From NCBI GenBank assembly GCA_036278255.1, contig DASULK010000080.1:1-64000 (forward strand): a stretch of DNA of 64,000 nt. Direction: 5' to 3'. A program made the translations under genes and the position numbers. Within the stretch, counting starts at the first letter, position 1, and each line of letters begins with the position of its first letter. The notes under the pieces were generated by a model. That model was not told where the DNA came from. It was given only the letters and a program-made list of their open reading frames with translations, and did not search any database. The DNA comes from DASULK01 sp036278255. GTDB lineage: Bacteria; Actinomycetota; Actinomycetes; Mycobacteriales; Micromonosporaceae. This document shows, piece after piece, positions 8,825 through 17,881 of this stretch.

Positions 8825-8867
8825 ACGGCCGGGTACGCTACCTCCCACGGTGGGCGTTCCCGGCCGT
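8825..8867 (+). terminator. terminator after rpsI
   Basis: Arms ACGGCCGGG (8825-8833) and CCCGGCCGT (8859-8867) enclose a small inner hairpin (CCCA/TGGG), followed by the T-rich stretch TTTCTGCCTTTCTT. This fits a factor-independent terminator of the ribosomal operon and separates it from glmM. Confidence 0.75.
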
Positions 8868-8940
8868 TTCTGCCTTTCTTGTCGGCTTGTCTCGTTCGGC
8901 GGTACGTGACCGCCAGCGGGTGCTCCCCGGAGGTTGCGCC

Positions 8941-10317
8941 ATGGGCCGGATATTCGGCACCGACGGTGTACGAGGTCGCGCAAACGACGATCTGACCCCC
9001 GAACTCGCGTTAGCGGTCGCGGTGGCAGCTGCGCAGACTCTCGCGGAGGCAGAGCGGAGTAATGCGCCGCTCGCGGTGGTCGGCCGCGATCCGCGGGCCA
9101 GCGGTGAAATGCTCGAAGCGGCGGTGGTGGCGGGTCTGACCAGCGCCGGTGCCAATGTGGTGCGGCTCGGTGTGCTCCCTACTCCCGGGGTGGCCCACCT
9201 GGTCGGCGAGGCCAAAGCCGATTTCGGTGTCATGATCTCCGCCTCGCACAACCCGATGCCGGACAACGGGATCAAGCTCTTCGCGGCCGGCGGGCACAAG
9301 CTGCCCGACGAGATCGAGATGCAGATCGAGGCGGCTGTGGCGGGGACCGACGATGTGCTGCGGCGGCCGCGCCCGGTAGGCGCCAGGGTCGGCCGTGTGC
9401 AGGAGTTCCCCGACGGGGCCGACCGCTACCTGCACCACCTGGTCGGATCGGTGCCGCACCGGCTCGCCGGTGTCCGCGTCGTCGTCGACTGCGCTCATGG
9501 CGCGGCGGCGAAGGTGGCCCCGGAGACCTACCGGGCAGCGGGGGCGGAGGTCATCGCGATCAACGCTGAGCCGGACGGACTCAATATCAACGACGGCTGC
9601 GGCTCCACCTGCCTGGATGTCCTGAAGGCCGCGGTGGTGGAGCAGCGCGCCGATCTGGGAATCGCCCTGGACGGGGACGCCGACCGTTGCCTCGCCGTGA
9701 CCGCCGAGGGCGACGAGGTGGACGGTGACCAGATCATGGCCATTCTCGCCCTGGCGATGCGGGAGGCGGACGTCCTCACCCAGGACACCCTCGTCGCCAC
9801 CGTGATGAGCAACCTCGGCCTGCGCATCACCATGGCGAACGCGGGCATCCGGATGATCGAGACCAAGGTCGGCGACCGGTACGTGCTGGAGGAGCTGCGC
9901 GCGTCGGGGCTGGCCCTCGGCGGGGAGCAGAGCGGGCACATCGTCATGCCGACGTACTCCACCACCGGGGACGGGGTGCTCACCGGTCTGCACCTGATGG
10001 CGCGGATAGCCGCCACCGGCCAGTCGCTGGCCGAGCTCGCCAGCGTGATGACCAAGCTTCCCCAGGTGCTGATCAATGTGCCGGTAGCGGACCGGACCGT
10101 CGGCGCCGGTGCGCCGGCGGTGCTCGCTGCCGGTGAACGGGCCCAGGCCGAGTTGGGGAGCCAAGGGCGGATACTGCTGCGTCCGTCCGGCACCGAGCCC
10201 CTGGTCCGCGTCATGGTCGAGGCCGCCACGTTGGAGACCGCCCAGCTGGTGGCGGAGCGGATCGCCGATGAGGTCCGTGCCGCCAGCCCGGTCGCAGGAG
10301 GCCATCCGGCCGCCTAG
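8941..10317 (+). CDS. glmM: phosphoglucosamine mutase
   Basis: A 458-residue alpha-D-phosphohexomutase that converts glucosamine-6-phosphate to glucosamine-1-phosphate for UDP-GlcNAc and peptidoglycan. It starts MGRIFGTDGVRG, the usual GlmM N-terminus, with GGAGG 8 bases before the ATG, so the open frame upstream to 8887 is not used. The phosphoserine loop ISASHNPMPDNG puts the catalytic serine at residue 102. The metal-binding loop is LDGDADRC and the substrate loop GGEQSGHI; the phosphate-binding loop near the C-terminus is RPSGTEPLVRVM. It sits after the ribosomal operon as in M. tuberculosis. Confidence 0.97.
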   Translation: MGRIFGTDGVRGRANDDLTPELALAVAVAAAQTLAEAERSNAPLAVVGRDPRASGEMLEAAVVAGLTSAGANVVRLGVLPTPGVAHLVGEAKADFGVMISASHNPMPDNGIKLFAAGGHKLPDEIEMQIEAAVAGTDDVLRRPRPVGARVGRVQEFPDGADRYLHHLVGSVPHRLAGVRVVVDCAHGAAAKVAPETYRAAGAEVIAINAEPDGLNINDGCGSTCLDVLKAAVVEQRADLGIALDGDADRCLAVTAEGDEVDGDQIMAILALAMREADVLTQDTLVATVMSNLGLRITMANAGIRMIETKVGDRYVLEELRASGLALGGEQSGHIVMPTYSTTGDGVLTGLHLMARIAATGQSLAELASVMTKLPQVLINVPVADRTVGAGAPAVLAAGERAQAELGSQGRILLRPSGTEPLVRVMVEAATLETAQLVAERIADEVRAASPVAGGHPAA

Positions 10318-10331
10318 CGAGGGCGGAGCGG

Positions 10332-11936
10332 TCAGCGCAGAGCGGGCTGGTGATGCCCGCCGAGAATGATGCGGGCCATGCTGTCCAGGGCCGGATTGTT
10401 CCGGTCCCAGTAGCCGGCGTGTCCGCGGGGGGACCCGTCGAAGACCTGCCCGCCGAAACCCGGGTGGCTCGGGTTATGGCCGAACCACAGCTCCTCGTGC
10501 GGCGTGAGGAACGCTACGAGCGGGCCGAGCCCGGGGAGGCTGCGGTGGCTCCAGAGCCGCTTCAGCGCCTGATCGCCCGTGGGTGCGGCGTACTGGATGA
10601 TGTCGTTCCTCGCGGTCGTCGACCAGACCTGGTCGGCCGGCACCCCGAGGTCGCCAGCACGCTCCACCCCGACTCCGGGGGAGCCGACGAAGACCAGGTT
10701 GTCGGCGGCCAGTCCGTGATCGCGGGCGGTGGCGCCGACCACGAGCGAGCCGTAGCTGTGGCCGAGCACCGTCCGGTGGGCGGCCGGACCGTCGTGCGTG
10801 GCGAGTAGTCCTTCCTGGAAGCGGTGCAGCGCCGGACCGGCCCGGTGTGCGAAGGAGTCGCGGTACGCCTCGTGCAGAAAATCGGGGGCGTCGTAGTCCA
10901 GCCAGAGCACCGCCGCTGTCTGCTCCGTAGGCCCCACCTCGACGCAGCGTTGCACCATCCGGGACACGCGCTTCAGTTCACCCTCTACCCGCGACAGACC
11001 GGAACCCATTCCCGGCACGTAGGTCAGCACATTGTCCGCCCGGTCCGGGTTGCCGATCGCCACGATCGCCCGTCCGTCCCCGGCCGGGTCCAGGCTCAGC
11101 AGATATGAACGAGGGCCGGTCTCGGTGTCCAGCCGCGCCGCCACGGCAGCCAGTCCGGCGAGCGCACCGTCGAGGCGAGCCAATTCCCGCCGTACCCAGG
11201 GGGAGAGCGGCTGAGCCCCCAGCTGGGCACGGCGCTGCAGCAGGGCAGCCTGTTGGGCCTCCAGTAGCAGCCGGTTGGCCTGGTCGCGGGCGGCCACCGG
11301 CACGCCGTCGAGGCGGCCGACCAGGTCCGGTTCGTGCTGGATCAGCCAGCGGCGCTGTGCTGTGGTCAGCCCCTCCCACCAGGTCCGCACGGCCGACGGT
11401 TCGGCGGTGACCGAGGGGCGGGAGGGCGGCGGCTCGGCCGGGCATCCGGCGATGACCTCCGCCGCCAGGTCACTCAACCGGCGGGCCGTCTCCCGGTCAG
11501 CCGCTGCGGCGAGCTCCAGGGCCGTCCGGATGCCAGCCGCCGCCTCACGTACGGCCGCCCCGCCCAGCTCCGGCCGTCGGGCCGGATCGGGGGACGCGAC
11601 GCCGCGGCGATCGATGAGCACTCCGGACGCGGCGGCGGAGGTGACCGTCATGGCGAGCAGTGCCTTGGCCCGCTCCAGCGCGGCGGCCTGCTCGGCGAGC
11701 ACCTGATCGACTTCCAGGAAGATCGACCGGCTCGCATCGAGCCGCGCCCGTAACGTGTCCAACGCCGAGCCGGCCGACCGGCTGGCCGGGCCGGACCAGC
11801 GCGGCCGCAGCTCCACCGCAGTCCGCGACACCTCAGCCGACCGCCATCTGACCGGCCCTCCCCCGTGCCGCCATGCAGCCGCCGCCCGTCCCCAGCCGGC
11901 GGGATCGGCGGCCCACAGCTGCCCGTAGCCGATCAA
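10332..11936 (-). CDS. DUF1023 alpha/beta-hydrolase, probable ESX-associated protein
   Basis: A 534-residue protein. The C-terminal half is a DUF1023 alpha/beta-hydrolase domain with nucleophile elbow GHSYGS; the strand before it reads TVLG. The N-terminal half is helical and Ala-rich with a coiled-coil-like region (about 60-150), resembling the WXG100-like helical hairpins of type VII secretion substrates. Its start overlaps the stop of the small upstream gene (ATGA), so the two are co-translated. DUF1023 proteins with such partners are widespread in actinomycetes; their substrate is unknown and no signal peptide is visible. Secretion as an ESX-dependent pair is an inference. Confidence 0.75.
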   Translation of the reverse strand: MIGYGQLWAADPAGWGRAAAAWRHGGGPVRWRSAEVSRTAVELRPRWSGPASRSAGSALDTLRARLDASRSIFLEVDQVLAEQAAALERAKALLAMTVTSAAASGVLIDRRGVASPDPARRPELGGAAVREAAAGIRTALELAAAADRETARRLSDLAAEVIAGCPAEPPPSRPSVTAEPSAVRTWWEGLTTAQRRWLIQHEPDLVGRLDGVPVAARDQANRLLLEAQQAALLQRRAQLGAQPLSPWVRRELARLDGALAGLAAVAARLDTETGPRSYLLSLDPAGDGRAIVAIGNPDRADNVLTYVPGMGSGLSRVEGELKRVSRMVQRCVEVGPTEQTAAVLWLDYDAPDFLHEAYRDSFAHRAGPALHRFQEGLLATHDGPAAHRTVLGHSYGSLVVGATARDHGLAADNLVFVGSPGVGVERAGDLGVPADQVWSTTARNDIIQYAAPTGDQALKRLWSHRSLPGLGPLVAFLTPHEELWFGHNPSHPGFGGQVFDGSPRGHAGYWDRNNPALDSMARIILGGHHQPALR

Positions 11937-12229
11937 CGCAGTGTGCGGGTCAGACGTTCGACGGCGCGGTCATCAACCGCCTCGTACGCATTGGCGGCGG
12001 CCCGGAGCGCGGCTGAGATCTGCGCGGCCCGTTCCCCGAGGGCCGTCAGGAGAGTGTGGATGGTTGACTCCAGTGTGGCCAGCTCCGCGGCCGATCTCCA
12101 TTCCGGTGCCGCGACCGTCAGACCCGGCGTGCCGTGCAGGCCGTGGCCGAGCCGGTAACCGGTGCCGGCCAGGTCTGCTGCGCACCCGCGCAGCCCGTTG
12201 GTCTCCACCTGGACCGCTTCTTCCCGCAT
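11933..12229 (-). CDS. small ESX/WXG100-like helical protein
   Basis: A 98-residue acidic protein starting MREEAVQVETNGLRGCA, chosen because AGGAGG lies 6-8 bases upstream of the ATG at 12229. It contains two long amphipathic helices separated by a short turn, with APEWRSAAEL in the middle: a W-x-x-A/S position close to the WXG turn of ESAT-6 family proteins, though no true WxG. Helix 2 is heptad-rich (LTALGERAAQISAALRAAAN). It is coupled to the DUF1023 gene by a 4-base overlap. It most likely heterodimerises with the N-terminal half of that protein. Confidence 0.65.
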   Translation of the reverse strand: MREEAVQVETNGLRGCAADLAGTGYRLGHGLHGTPGLTVAAPEWRSAAELATLESTIHTLLTALGERAAQISAALRAAANAYEAVDDRAVERLTRTLR

Positions 12230-12282
12230 GCCAACCTCCTCGGTGTGCCGACCGTAGGTGGCCGCGGTCCGGCCCGGATACC

Positions 12283-12327
12283 CCTGTGGATAACAGAACG
12301 CGGCTCTGCCTCCGGGTTGTCCACAGG
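12283..12327. promoter_or_regulatory. inverted pair of DnaA-box-like sequences
   Basis: TGTGGATAA at 12285-12293 is an exact DnaA box (reverse orientation), and TTGTCCACA at 12317-12325 is the preferred actinobacterial form. With flanking bases they make a 12-bp inverted repeat with one mismatch (12283-12294 and 12316-12327) in the spacer between the DUF1023 pair and acpS. It could act as a DnaA-dependent regulatory site or simply fold as a hairpin. Confidence 0.45.
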
Positions 12328-12446
12328 GCTTGCTGGCTATGGGCGTGGCCGCTACCCTGCCCCTCCCCGTGTGACGTCCGGCCCGATCGGCCGTGCACCC
12401 GCCGCGGTCGCCGTCGTCCCGTTCGCACAGGCCGTAAGGTAAGGCG

Positions 12447-12815
12447 ATGATCGTGGCAGTCGGTATCGACGTGGTCCTGGTCGACCGGTTCGCCCGGGCG
12501 CTAGCACGTACGCCCCTGCTGGCGGACCGGTTGTTCACCGAGGCGGAGCGTTACACCCGCTCCGGAAATCCGCGGTCGCCCGAGTCGCTGGCGGCCCGGT
12601 TCGCCGCTAAGGAGGCCGTGGCCAAGGCGCTCGGTGCGCCCGGGGGGCTGCGGTGGCACGACTGTGAGATCGTCGTGGATCCCGATGGGCGGCCCTGGCT
12701 GACCACCTCCGGCACGGTGGCGGCGGCCGCCGCCGAGCGGGGCATCGCCCGTTGGCATCTCTCGTTGTCGCACGACGGTGGCATCGCTTCGGCCATAGTG
12801 GTGGCGGAGCAGTGA
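12447..12815 (+). CDS. acpS: holo-[acyl-carrier-protein] synthase
   Basis: A 122-residue AcpS-type phosphopantetheinyl transferase that moves 4'-phosphopantetheine from CoA to the ACP serine. It has the two family motifs: VGIDVVLVDRF, whose Asp binds Mg2+, and ARFAAKEAVAKALG, whose Glu/Lys complete the site. Length is typical of the trimeric AcpS class. It lies 22 bases before nnr, as often seen in actinobacteria. Confidence 0.95.
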   Translation: MIVAVGIDVVLVDRFARALARTPLLADRLFTEAERYTRSGNPRSPESLAARFAAKEAVAKALGAPGGLRWHDCEIVVDPDGRPWLTTSGTVAAAAAERGIARWHLSLSHDGGIASAIVVAEQ

Positions 12816-12837
12816 ACGAGGGCGGCGAGGCACAGGC

Positions 12838-14394
12838 ATGAGAGCGGTCTACCGGGTTGCGGACGTACGGGCGGCGGAGGAGTCGCTGATGGCCACGCTC
12901 CCGCCCGATCTGCTGATGCGGCGGGCGGCCGCCGGGCTCGCCCGCCGCTGTGCGCTGCTGCTCGGCGCGCAGGGTGGCGTCTACGGTGCGCGGGTGCTGC
13001 TCCTGGTGGGGGCTGGCAACAACGGCGGCGACGCCCTCTTCGCCGGTGCGCGGCTGGCCCGCCGCGGCGCCGCCGTGCAGGCCTTGCTGCTGGAGCCGGA
13101 GCGGGTGCATGCGGCCGGGCTGGCGGAGCTGCACGCTGCCGGTGGGGGCACCGTCGACCAGCTACCGGAGTGTGTCGACCTGGTCGTTGACGGGATCGTG
13201 GGCATCGGCGGGCTCGGAGGACTCCGCCCGCCGGCCGACCGGATCGCGGCCCGCCTCGCCGGGCTGCGTGACCGGGCCGGGCACCGCGCGACCGTCGTCG
13301 CGGTCGACATGCCCAGCGGTATCGCCGCGGACACCGGGGGGCTGCCGGAGGAGCCGGCGGGCCGGCCGGGCGAGCGGACTGCCGCGGTGACCGCGGATGT
13401 GACGGTGACCTTCGGCTGCCTGAAACCGGCGCTGGTGGTCGGGCCGGCTGCCCCCCTGGCCGGGCAGGTCGAGCTGGTCGACATCGGCCTGGGGCCCTGG
13501 CTGCAACGGGCCACCCCCGCCCTGCGGGTCACGGAAGGGAGCGACGTGGCGGACTGGTGGCCGCGGCTGCCTCCGACCACCGACAAGTATGTCCGGGGTG
13601 TGGTGGGCTTGGCGACCGGGTCGGCGACCTATCCGGGGGCCGCGGTGCTCTCCGTCGCCGGGGCGCTTGCCGGGCCTGCCGGCATGGTCCGCTACGCCGG
13701 CGGTGCCGCCGCCGAGGTGCTGCACCGGTACCCGGAGGTCATCGCCACCGACCGGGCGGCGGAGGCCGGCCGGGTCCAGGCCTGGGTCTGCGGTTCGGGG
13801 CTCGGCACCGGAGACGAAGCCCTCACCGAACTGCGCTGCGTGCTCGCCGCTCCCGTGCCGGTGGTCCTGGACGCCGACGCGCTCACCCTGCTGGTCGACG
13901 GGTCGAGCGCGACCGACCTGCGCCGGCGCACCGCTCCGATCGTGATCACGCCGCATGACCGGGAGTTCGCACGCCTCGCCGGAGAGGCGCCCGGCACCGA
14001 CCGGGTGGGCGCAGCGCTGCGGCTGGCCGCATGGATGAACGCCGTGGTGCTGCTCAAGGGGGACCGGACCGTGGTCGCCACCCCGGATGGTCGGGCCTAC
14101 GCCAACTCGACCGGCACCGCCGCACTCGCCACCGGCGGCACCGGGGATGTTCTGGCCGGACTGCTCGGCTCGCTGCTCGCCGCCGGGCTGCCGGCTGAGC
14201 GGGCCGCACTCGCCGCGGCGTACCTGCACGGACTGGCTGGGCGGGAGGCGGCCCAGCACGGCCCGGTGACCGCATCGGATGTGGCGGTCGCGCTCCGGCA
14301 GGTCATCGCCCGGCTGCTGGCGGCGGGCCCCGAGGAGAGCGGCCCGGCGTCGAGTGGGTGGGAGGTCCGGCGCGGCGATCATCCAGGAAAGTAG
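12838..14394 (+). CDS. nnr: bifunctional NAD(P)H-hydrate repair enzyme (epimerase + ADP-dependent dehydratase)
   Basis: A 518-residue two-domain metabolite-repair enzyme. The N-terminal YjeF_N domain (about 1-230; GAGNNGGDALFAGARL, VDGIVGIGG, AVDMPSGIAADTG) epimerises hydrated NAD(P)H. The C-terminal ribokinase-like domain (about 240-510; WVCGSGLG, VLDADALTLL, TPHDREFARL, ATGGTGDVLAGLLG) dehydrates S-NAD(P)HX using ADP; GTGDV carries the catalytic Asp. Both halves look complete. Located between acpS and alr, as in M. tuberculosis (nnr-alr neighbourhood). Confidence 0.95.
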   Translation: MRAVYRVADVRAAEESLMATLPPDLLMRRAAAGLARRCALLLGAQGGVYGARVLLLVGAGNNGGDALFAGARLARRGAAVQALLLEPERVHAAGLAELHAAGGGTVDQLPECVDLVVDGIVGIGGLGGLRPPADRIAARLAGLRDRAGHRATVVAVDMPSGIAADTGGLPEEPAGRPGERTAAVTADVTVTFGCLKPALVVGPAAPLAGQVELVDIGLGPWLQRATPALRVTEGSDVADWWPRLPPTTDKYVRGVVGLATGSATYPGAAVLSVAGALAGPAGMVRYAGGAAAEVLHRYPEVIATDRAAEAGRVQAWVCGSGLGTGDEALTELRCVLAAPVPVVLDADALTLLVDGSSATDLRRRTAPIVITPHDREFARLAGEAPGTDRVGAALRLAAWMNAVVLLKGDRTVVATPDGRAYANSTGTAALATGGTGDVLAGLLGSLLAAGLPAERAALAAAYLHGLAGREAAQHGPVTASDVAVALRQVIARLLAAGPEESGPASSGWEVRRGDHPGK

Positions 14395-14404
14395 GCTGAT
14401 CCCC

Positions 14405-15541
14405 ATGTGGCAGGCCGAGGCGCGCATTGATCTTGATGCGATCCGTGAGAATGTGGCCCGGCTCTGCGCGGGCACAACTGCAGACGTGATGGCGGTGGTG
14501 AAGGCTGACGGGTACGGCCATGGCATGGTGCCGGCCGCGCGGGCAGCGCTCGATGCCGGCGCCACCTGGCTCGGGGTCTGCACCCTGGATGAGGCACTCA
14601 ACCTGCGCCGGGCCGGCATTACCGCGCCGGTACTGGCCTGGCTACTCGCTCCCGGCCTGCCGCTGCACGAAGGGGTGGCCGCCGATGTCGAGCTGGGGGC
14701 GGCGAGTCTCCACCAGGTCCGTGAACTCGTGGCGGCGGCACGGCGCGCCGGTTGCCCCGCCCGGGTGCACCTGAAGATCGACACCGGGTTGTCCCGGGGC
14801 GGGGCCGTCCCCGGCGACTGGCCAGCGGTCATCGAGGCTGCCGCCAAGGCACAGGCCGACGGCATGCTCGAGGTGGTCGGGGTGTTCAGCCACCTGGCGT
14901 ACGCGGATGCGCCCGGACATCCGACGATCGACCGGCAGTTGGCGGTCTTCCAGGAGGGGGTCGCGCTGGCCGAACGGATCGGAGTACGACCCCGCTACCG
15001 GCATCTGGCGAACTCGGCGGCCACGCTGACCCGCCCCGACACCCATTTCGACATGGTCCGCCCCGGTGTTGCCATCTACGGGCTCTCCCCGGTGCCCGGG
15101 GAACGTTTCGGGCTGCGTCCGGCGATGACCGCGCGGGCCCGGGTGATGCTCGTCAAGCGGGTCCCGGCCGACACCGGGGTCTCCTACGCGCACACCTACA
15201 CCACCGAGCGGGAGACGACACTGGCGGTCGTACCGCTCGGGTACGCCGACGGGGTCCCCCGGCATGCCTCCAACCGGGGTCCGGTGCTGCTGGGCGGGCG
15301 GGTCCGCACCGTCGCCGGACGGGTCAGCATGGATCAGATCGTGCTGGACTGCGGCGATGATCCGGTGGCGGCCGGGGATGTGGCGACGCTCTTCGGCAGC
15401 GGGGAGCACGGCGAGCCCACCGCGGACGACTGGGCCGAGGCGGCCGACACGATCAACTACGAGATCGTCACCCGTTTCGGCGGCTCCCGGGTGCCCCGGG
15501 TCTACGACGGGGAGGACGGCACCGGCGGGGACCGTCCGTGA
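14405..15541 (+). CDS. alr: alanine racemase
   Basis: A 378-residue PLP-dependent, fold type III alanine racemase that makes D-alanine for peptidoglycan. It starts MWQAEARIDLDAIRENV (ATG 14405), since upstream in-frame codons are nnr sequence. The PLP lysine is K33 in AVVKADGYGHG. The second catalytic base is the Tyr in GVSYAHTY, and RPGVAIYGLSP and GRVSMDQIVLD are standard family signatures. The start lies 10 bases after the nnr stop. Confidence 0.97.
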   Translation: MWQAEARIDLDAIRENVARLCAGTTADVMAVVKADGYGHGMVPAARAALDAGATWLGVCTLDEALNLRRAGITAPVLAWLLAPGLPLHEGVAADVELGAASLHQVRELVAAARRAGCPARVHLKIDTGLSRGGAVPGDWPAVIEAAAKAQADGMLEVVGVFSHLAYADAPGHPTIDRQLAVFQEGVALAERIGVRPRYRHLANSAATLTRPDTHFDMVRPGVAIYGLSPVPGERFGLRPAMTARARVMLVKRVPADTGVSYAHTYTTERETTLAVVPLGYADGVPRHASNRGPVLLGGRVRTVAGRVSMDQIVLDCGDDPVAAGDVATLFGSGEHGEPTADDWAEAADTINYEIVTRFGGSRVPRVYDGEDGTGGDRP

Positions 15542-15557
15542 CCGGTGGCGGCGACCG

Positions 15558-16628
15558 GTGAAGGCGGGCCGGGGGCCGGCGGCGGTCCGGCGGGCCGGGG
15601 TTGTCGGCGCGGTTCTCGGCGTGGCCGCGGCGGGGGTCGCGGCCGGCGTCGCCGGGCAGCGCGCGCTGGTACGCCGCTTCAAACGGGGCGCTGATGATCC
15701 GTACGCCGATGAACCACTCGGCCGGCAGCGCTACGACGAAGCCGGCCTGGTGACCACCGCCGACGGGACCGAGATCTATGCCGAGATCGTCGAGGCGGCC
15801 GACGACGGGCAGGTCCGGCCCACGCTGATCTTCGTGCACGGCTTCTGCCTCGACATGGGCACCTTCTACTTCCAGCGGAAGCTGCTGGCCGGCCGATACC
15901 GCATGGTCTGCTACGACCAGCCCGGCCACGGCCTCTCCGGGCGGCTGCGGTCGGGCGAATACGAACTGCCGGCGCTCGGCCAGACGCTGCGGACGGTCAT
16001 CGACCGGACCGCGCCGGAAGGGCCTCTGGTGCTGGTCGGCCACTCGATGGGGGGCATGACCATCATGGCGTTCGCCGAGCTCTATCCCGAGCTGTTCGGT
16101 GACCGGGTGGTGGGCACCGTGCTGATGGCCACCTCCGGCGGGCTGATCGAGGAGACGAAGTTCGGGATGCCCGTGTTGATCAGCAGGTTCGGCACGCCGT
16201 TGCTGCCGGTGCTCAGCAGCACCGCCCGGCTCACCCGTGGGATGATCGACCGGGCCCGCCAGGCCGCCTCCGACCTGGCCTGGCTACTCACCCGCCGATA
16301 CGGCTTCGGTAACCCGCGGCCGAGCCCCGCGCTGGTCTCCTTCGTGGAGCAGATGAACTCCCGGACCTCCGTCGACACGGTGGCCCGCTACCTGCGTACG
16401 CTCTACACCCATGCGCGCTACCCGGCTCTGGTGGCACTCCGGGACACCCCGGCGCTGGTTATCGTTGGTGAACGGGACATGATCACTCCGGTGACCCATT
16501 CGGAGGAGATCCTGCGCCACGTGCCGCACGCCGAGTTGGTCAAGGTGCCCGACAGCGGGCACGTGGTGATGCTGGAACACGCCGACGAGGTCAACACGGC
16601 GCTGGTCGACTTTCTGCAGAGGCTGTGA
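15558..16628 (+). CDS. alpha/beta-fold hydrolase, membrane-anchored
   Basis: A 356-residue alpha/beta-hydrolase with an N-terminal hydrophobic segment (about 9-33, Ala/Gly/Val-rich) that could be a signal anchor. The fold shows FVHGFCLDMGTFYF (oxyanion loop), nucleophile elbow GHSMGG, acid region VIVGERDMITP and the catalytic His in PDSGHVVMLEH. I take the GTG at 15558 as start because it is in frame just after alr. Genes of this type follow alr and precede tsaE in many actinobacteria, likely one operon; substrate unknown, with lipase/esterase or cofactor-free hydrolase both possible. Confidence 0.85.
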   Translation: MKAGRGPAAVRRAGVVGAVLGVAAAGVAAGVAGQRALVRRFKRGADDPYADEPLGRQRYDEAGLVTTADGTEIYAEIVEAADDGQVRPTLIFVHGFCLDMGTFYFQRKLLAGRYRMVCYDQPGHGLSGRLRSGEYELPALGQTLRTVIDRTAPEGPLVLVGHSMGGMTIMAFAELYPELFGDRVVGTVLMATSGGLIEETKFGMPVLISRFGTPLLPVLSSTARLTRGMIDRARQAASDLAWLLTRRYGFGNPRPSPALVSFVEQMNSRTSVDTVARYLRTLYTHARYPALVALRDTPALVIVGERDMITPVTHSEEILRHVPHAELVKVPDSGHVVMLEHADEVNTALVDFLQRL

Positions 16629-16629
16629 G

Positions 16630-17112
16630 GTGAAGACGCTGGTCACCCTCCCCACCGTGGCGGAGACGAGGGCCTTCGGGGCGCGGCTCGCGCGGGTGCT
16701 GCGCGCCGGGGACCTGGTGGTGCTGGCCGGCCCCCTCGGTGCCGGTAAGACCGCCCTGGTCCAGGGCATCGGGGCGGGCCTCGGCGTGCTGGGTGAGATC
16801 ACCTCACCCACGTTCGTCATCGCCCGCGTGCACCGCCCCGACCCGGAACGTGGTGGCCGGGTAGCTTTGGTGCACGCCGACGCGTACCGCCTCGGAACCG
16901 CCGCCGATCCCTGCGCTGAGATCGACGACCTCGATCTGGATGCCTCCCTGGACGACTCGGTCACGGTGGTCGAGTGGGGTGAGGGGATGGTCGAGCAGCT
17001 GGTCGACGCCCACCTGCTGGTCCGCATCGACCGGCGGGACGACGACTCCCGGGTCATCGAGCTGGTGCCGGTCGGCGGTGACTGGGCGCAGCGCCTCGCC
17101 GCCCTGGACTGA
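16630..17112 (+). CDS. tsaE: tRNA t6A synthesis ATPase TsaE
   Basis: A 160-residue P-loop ATPase that powers threonylcarbamoyl-AMP transfer by TsaB-TsaD to A37 of ANN-reading tRNAs. Walker A is GPLGAGKTALVQGIG, followed by SPTFVIARVH and the acid motif VVEWGEGM. GTG start one base after the preceding stop. The separate presence of tsaB and tsaD within 3 kb supports the call. Confidence 0.95.
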   Translation: MKTLVTLPTVAETRAFGARLARVLRAGDLVVLAGPLGAGKTALVQGIGAGLGVLGEITSPTFVIARVHRPDPERGGRVALVHADAYRLGTAADPCAEIDDLDLDASLDDSVTVVEWGEGMVEQLVDAHLLVRIDRRDDDSRVIELVPVGGDWAQRLAALD

Positions 17113-17179
17113 GCGCGTTCCGCTGTCATACCGGCTGCCTAGAGTGCGCTGCGACATCCCCACCGAGGAAAGGCCACCC

Positions 17180-17881
17180 ATGCCCGACGCCGTCCCGCCG
17201 CTCGACCTGCCCGCGCTCCTGCCGCCAGTCTGGGCCACCACCCTGGCCCCGCACCTCGACCCGGCCGACACCGCCCGGCTGGGTGCCTTCGTCGCCGCCG
17301 AGTACGCTGCGCACACCGTCTTTCCTCCGGTCGAGGACCTCTTCTCGGCCTACCGGCTCTGCCTGCCCGACGACTGCCGGGTGTTGATCCTGGGCCAGGA
17401 TCCGTACCACGGGCCGGGGCAGGCGCACGGACTCAGCTTCAGCGTGCGTGACGGGGTACGGATCCCGCCGTCGCTGCGGAACGTCTTCAAGGAACTGGTC
17501 GACGACCTCGGCGTGCCGATGCCCGGCAGCGGCGACCTGACCGGTTGGGCGAGGCAGGGGGTGCTGCTGCTCAACGCCGTGTTGACGGTCCGGCAGAGGC
17601 AGGCCAACTCGCATTCCGGCAAGGGCTGGGAGGCCTTCACCGATGCCACCATTCGGGCTTTGAATGCCCGGGATGACCGGATCGTCTTTCTACTCTGGGG
17701 CAGCTACGCCCGGAGGAAGCGTGAGCTGATCACCAATCCGGCCCATCTGGTGCTGGAGGCCGGGCACCCCAGCCCGCTCAACCCGCGGGGCTTCCTGGGC
17801 AGCCGTCCGTTCAGCGCCACCAACAAAGCGTTGGCCGACGTCGGTCTCCCCACCATCGACTGGGACCTGTCCCCTCGCTGA
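17180..17881 (+). CDS. ung: uracil-DNA glycosylase (family 1)
   Basis: A 233-residue family 1 UDG, which removes uracil from DNA. The start is the ATG at 17180, with GAGGAAAGG upstream. The water-activating motif GQDPYHGPGQAHGLSFSV has catalytic D74, and the leucine-intercalation motif HPSPLN (H196) precedes FLGSRPFSATN. VLLLNAVLTVR and the DNA-contacting serine are present. It lies between tsaE and tsaB, which are adjacent in M. tuberculosis, so it seems to have been inserted into that operon. Confidence 0.95.
   Translation: MPDAVPPLDLPALLPPVWATTLAPHLDPADTARLGAFVAAEYAAHTVFPPVEDLFSAYRLCLPDDCRVLILGQDPYHGPGQAHGLSFSVRDGVRIPPSLRNVFKELVDDLGVPMPGSGDLTGWARQGVLLLNAVLTVRQRQANSHSGKGWEAFTDATIRALNARDDRIVFLLWGSYARRKRELITNPAHLVLEAGHPSPLNPRGFLGSRPFSATNKALADVGLPTIDWDLSPR

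Noticed and set aside
12285..12325. Origin of replication from the DnaA boxes
   Set aside because: Only two boxes; no dnaA/dnaN or AT-rich unwinding region nearby.
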